Shown: positions 62,301 through 64,000 of the stretch, one piece after another
Numbering within the stretch: position 1 is the stretch's first letter
Layout: every line of letters begins with the position of its first letter
Source of the DNA: Opitutaceae bacterium UBA2377
GTDB lineage: Bacteria; Verrucomicrobiota; Verrucomicrobiia; Opitutales; Opitutaceae
DNA: 64,000 nucleotides
Assembly (NCBI GenBank): GCA_002344205.1
Contig: DDSZ01000039.1
Location: 239,192-303,191 of the forward strand
Direction of reading: 5' to 3'
Position numbers and translations under genes: made by a program
Notes under the pieces: generated by a model
What the model saw: the letters and a program-made list of their open reading frames with translations, nothing else
Databases searched by the model: none
What the model was told of the DNA's origin: nothing

Positions 62301-62347
62301 ACGTGGAGCGGGCCAAAGCCCTCCAGCGCGCCTACAATCTCCACTGA
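59321..62347 (+). CDS. Large GT-C-like protein with two membrane modules
   Basis: 1008 aa. Module A (about 1-555) parallels the gene at 54155: GHDDLLFLQLAQQLVQG (Asp40-Asp41), LTLAKGPAYPLFIAG, LLWNPMTFDAPAMGRVLRQ, FFYLTREEVLWVLP, WMVWALRDAA. Module B (about 581-1008) restarts with a TM helix and FWFGDDLFLIDQMAAMGFWP, ENFVPLFKLLW, ANLETLGWSVQWSA, then about nine TM helices and a short soluble tail. It lacks the large soluble domain at the end of module B that the paralogue carries. Translational coupling (ATGA) to the membrane GT2 suggests the GT2 supplies its lipid-linked donor (inference). The number of modules and sites suggests two transfers or a binding plus a catalytic unit. Confidence 0.78.
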   Translation: MIALRRINPWWWIGAGLALTVAKLWLSRGQGVYALEAGHDDLLFLQLAQQLVQGNWLGAYDQLTLAKGPAYPLFIAGAFLLGIPLFVAQHLFYAGACALFTQALRPAIGQAWARLTIFALLLWNPMTFDAPAMGRVLRQHLYGPLALLLFAGLIALYLRRGEASRRQLPWALLLGTAAGFFYLTREEVLWVLPSMLLLTGACLLGAWRLSQAALRRTGGLLGCAFLTAILPVFLVSLQNQRAYGWFGTSEFRASAFQDAYGAMLRVQAGPELPFVPVTREARVAMTAASPAFATLQQQFDSGIALGWAGASEFLTRIPPEQEQIGGGWMVWALRDAAAQAGYHTDAAHALKFYRQLADELNQACDDGRLPAGPRRSGFIPPWRDVQTDPFWRTAREFGDFVISFRHFSAKPPPSSGSPESLNLFRDLTRERISPPEGELDVVGAARYILNLRKVEWLHATGRALRPILLWCFILAQTVSLIRLVELALRREWSYPFTVAFAAWGACAASVIMHAMIQVSAFPVRTISSFAPIYPLLLVFMVAAWWDAAGAWWPRLKKHPDTADPTPSSLPAPDIAPEARIRRTLPWLAGLAALLPFLIWHRQFGELFWFGDDLFLIDQMAAMGFWPWSGRVFAENFVPLFKLLWGGALLTFDGNYRAMLWLLWLTHALNTAILARVLQRACLPWFATLFTLILFALTPANLETLGWSVQWSAVLATAFLLLGLLWHQRFSGGIEGFSWKLHLPLALFAAASACSFSRGVLTGPVLALALLLPAWGQWRIRPWLARLPGALLCLLPAVAVALVISLNSSGNHRNLGGHWGEVLDFSLGYFLFNPGYALLGEYSLHPAALLLIAGLKLAVLFAGLWISRGPVRLLLLLLLAYDLGNALLIGVGRFHTGFLASLSSRYQYSSLIATLPFVGLLLSHALDRLGHSFGAKSQRWAVVVLSGLIVAACLRGWPAILAGFTGWRGTELRVLINAPATDDPTVRVPALEFMHVERAKALQRAYNLH

Positions 62348-62362
62348 TCGAAGTGAGTCCTG

Positions 62363-62815
62363 CTACTCGGCCGTCACGGTGATGGTGACCGATTTCGCCG
62401 GCGGCTCGCGCCACTTTCCCCAAGTCTCGTGCCAGCGGATTGCCGCCCCGCGGTAGTCCACATCGCCGGCCAACCCGTCACGAAAAGCCACCCGGGCGCG
62501 CACCTGCACCGTGCTGCCGGCCGCTCCCGCCTTCAGGTCCAGCCGCCGGGTATCACTCGGGCCGATATTGTTCTCATAACAAAATCCCGTCCAAGTCCGG
62601 CCGCCATCGGTGGAGTATTCACCGTGCAGAAAGCCGATGCGCTCCCCGCCACCCGCCGTTGTGTCGGCGCTCACTTCAATGGTGATCCCGGCCCCCGTCG
62701 ACACGCTGGCCGGCGCGCTCAGGCTCAGGCTCCGGGTTGCGGCCAGTGCGGAATCCGCCGTCCAACCACCCCATAGGGCGACCATCACAATCAGCATGCT
62801 TCGCATACAGGCCAT
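62363..62815 (-). CDS. Small secreted beta-rich protein with Asp-box-like motif
   Basis: 150 aa from ATG 62815; an in-frame GTG at 62818 adds one residue. A signal peptide is evident: MRSMLIVMVALWGGW followed by ADSALA with cleavage expected near residue 25. The mature part is rich in Ser, Thr, Gly and Val with alternating strands (LSLSAPASVS, ITIEVSAD). It contains YSTDGGRTW at about 67-75, resembling the Asp-box (SxDxGxTW) turn of sialidases and other propellers, but only one copy. It may be an Ig-like exported protein acting on or packing with the glycan. I do not recognise the family. It is on the - strand, convergent with the GT-C gene (15-base gap) and divergent from the epimerase. Confidence 0.68.
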   Translation of the reverse strand: MACMRSMLIVMVALWGGWTADSALAATRSLSLSAPASVSTGAGITIEVSADTTAGGGERIGFLHGEYSTDGGRTWTGFCYENNIGPSDTRRLDLKAGAAGSTVQVRARVAFRDGLAGDVDYRGAAIRWHETWGKWREPPAKSVTITVTAE

Positions 62816-62899
62816 CACGTCTCAGGGCACCCATAAGGCAAGCGCGCAAGATTCGGCTGGCCTCCCATCACTGCCGCCGATTCGTTTTGCAGCTACGCC

Positions 62900-63964
62900 A
62901 TGAGCAAAACCCTCCTTGTCACCGGCTCCTCCGGCCTCATCGGCTCGGAGGTTTGCGTCTATTTCGCCCGCGAGCTGGGCTACACCGTCCACGGCGTGGA
63001 CAATAACCAGCGCGCCGTCTTCTTCGGCCCACAAGGCGACACCCGCTGGAACCAGCACCGGCTCGCCAAGGATCTGCCCGGCTTCGTCCACCATGAACTG
63101 GACATCCGCGACCGCGCCGGGGTGCTCGCCTTGGTGAAGTCGGTCAAGCCTTCGGTCATCGTCCACACCGCCGCGCAACCCTCGCACGACCGCGCCGCGG
63201 CCATCCCCTTCGACGACTTCGACACCAACGCCGTCGGCACGCTCAACTTCCTTGAGGCCGCCCGCCAGGCCTGCCCGGAGTCGCCCTTCGTGCACATGAG
63301 CACGAACAAGGTTTATGGCGACGCGCCCAACTCGATCAAGCTGACCGAACTGGCCACCCGCTGGGATTACGCCGACGCAAACTACGCCCACGGCATCCCC
63401 GAGAACTTCACAATCGACCAATCCAAGCACTCGCTCTTCGGCGCCTCCAAGGTCGCGGCCGACGTAATGGTGCAGGAATACGGCCGCTACTTCGGAATGC
63501 CCACCTGCGCCCTGCGCGGCGGCTGCCTCACCGGCCCGAATCACAGCGGCGTCGAGTTGCACGGCTTTCTCTCCTACCTCGTGAAATGCAACCTTGAGGG
63601 CCGCGAATACAAGGTCTTCGGTTACAAGGGAAAACAAGTGCGCGACAACATTCACTCGCTCGATGTCGCCCGCTTCATGGCTGCTTTTGTCGCCACGCCC
63701 CGCGCCGGGGAGGTTTATAATCTCGGCGGCGGCAAGGCCAACAGCACCTCGATTTTGGAGGCATTCAAAATCGCCGAAAAATTTACCGGCAAGGCGCAGA
63801 TCTTCACCTACGTGGACCAAAACCGCGCCGGCGACCACATCTGCTATTACTCCGACCTGCGCAAGATGAAGGCCCACTACCCGCAGTGGGACATCACGCA
63901 GTCGCTCGATGACACCATCCGTCAAATCGTCGAGGCTTGGCAGCACCGCCAGTCCGGCGCCTGA
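62900..63964 (+). CDS. CDP-paratose/tyvelose 2-epimerase-like SDR (RfbE family)
   Basis: 354 aa, full length for RfbE-like epimerases. [10 protein letters not shown] (about 8-17) binds [14 protein letters not shown] follows, then [11 protein letters not shown] in the active-site region (about 179-189), [12 protein letters not shown] and [14 protein letters not shown], as in CDP-tyvelose/paratose 2-epimerase relatives. The usual catalytic YxxxK is FGASK, so Tyr is Phe; from memory this is shared by a subgroup of these proteins, so it may be a family trait. It would interconvert C2 of a CDP-dideoxyhexose, which fits a locus making dideoxy or branched deoxy sugars. Its 81-base upstream gap is shared with the divergent small gene. 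Its CDP-sugar partners are not in the window. Confidence 0.82.
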   Translation: MSKTLLVTGSSGLIGSEVCVYFARELGYTVHGVDNNQRAVFFGPQGDTRWNQHRLAKDLPGFVHHELDIRDRAGVLALVKSVKPSVIVHTAAQPSHDRAAAIPFDDFDTNAVGTLNFLEAARQACPESPFVHMSTNKVYGDAPNSIKLTELATRWDYADANYAHGIPENFTIDQSKHSLFGASKVAADVMVQEYGRYFGMPTCALRGGCLTGPNHSGVELHGFLSYLVKCNLEGREYKVFGYKGKQVRDNIHSLDVARFMAAFVATPRAGEVYNLGGGKANSTSILEAFKIAEKFTGKAQIFTYVDQNRAGDHICYYSDLRKMKAHYPQWDITQSLDDTIRQIVEAWQHRQSGA

Positions 63965-64000
63965 TCAAACCTGCTCCGCTGCCGGGGCCGGCTTGCGCTG

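Noticed and set aside
1..64000. Search for tRNA, rRNA, CRISPR repeats, transposase genes, attachment sites and replication origins
   Set aside because: No cloverleaf-like sequence, direct-repeat array, DDE transposase motif or terminal inverted repeats were seen. The gaps between genes are too short for most of these.

Overview
The window is one long, GC-rich, almost gap-free surface-glycan locus. Nearly every gene has a role in making, transferring or modifying sugars. I see no rRNA, tRNA, housekeeping gene, insertion sequence, phage gene or CRISPR array, so the host can only be guessed. The GC content, codon choice, scarcity of Shine-Dalgarno sequences and the protein families bring to mind Verrucomicrobiota (Opitutaceae-like). 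That is an impression, not a marker-based placement.

Left part (1-14503, all + strand): the end of an FkbM methyltransferase, then a tightly coupled sugar-nucleotide operon. It holds two extended SDR enzymes, an acetaldehyde dehydrogenase/4-hydroxy-2-oxoacid aldolase pair of the MhpF/MhpE type, and a thiamine-diphosphate enzyme. These are followed by a GtrB-like polyprenyl-phosphate glycosyltransferase, a coiled-coil protein, a GT4-like transferase, a methyltransferase-GT2 fusion, another SDR and the first polytopic (GT-C-like) transferase. Several genes overlap by ATGA, so they are probably co-translated. The chemistry suggests an NDP-sugar carrying a carbon branch donated by a 2-oxo acid.

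Central part (14490-47136): a mosaic on alternating strands. The + strand carries seven large cytoplasmic-type transferases of one family. Each has two N-terminal beta-rich modules (pattern GW...RPD...GF) and a GT4 domain; two also carry upstream GT2 domains, and one has lost the GT4 signatures. The - strand carries six polytopic membrane proteins resembling GT-C transferases. Convergent neighbours overlap or nearly touch. Paralogues have clearly arisen by duplication, and two GT4 genes share a nearly identical DNA stretch.

Right part (47252-62347, mostly + strand): three more GT-C-like proteins with the same C-terminal module as those in the centre, then two very large GT-C-like proteins built from two membrane modules each, flanking a membrane-anchored GT2. 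The window ends with a small secreted protein on the - strand and a CDP-paratose/tyvelose 2-epimerase-like SDR on the + strand.

Working model (inference): the SDRs, aldolase pair and ThDP enzyme make unusual, possibly branched deoxy-sugars. Cytoplasmic GT4/GT2 enzymes assemble a lipid-linked glycan. The three GT2 synthases (6496, 10157, 58137) charge polyprenyl phosphate. Twelve GT-C-like proteins then add residues outside the membrane, eight of them through a shared sugar-binding-like C-terminal domain. No flippase, polymerase, ABC exporter or priming transferase lies in the window, so the locus must continue outside it or depend on genes elsewhere.
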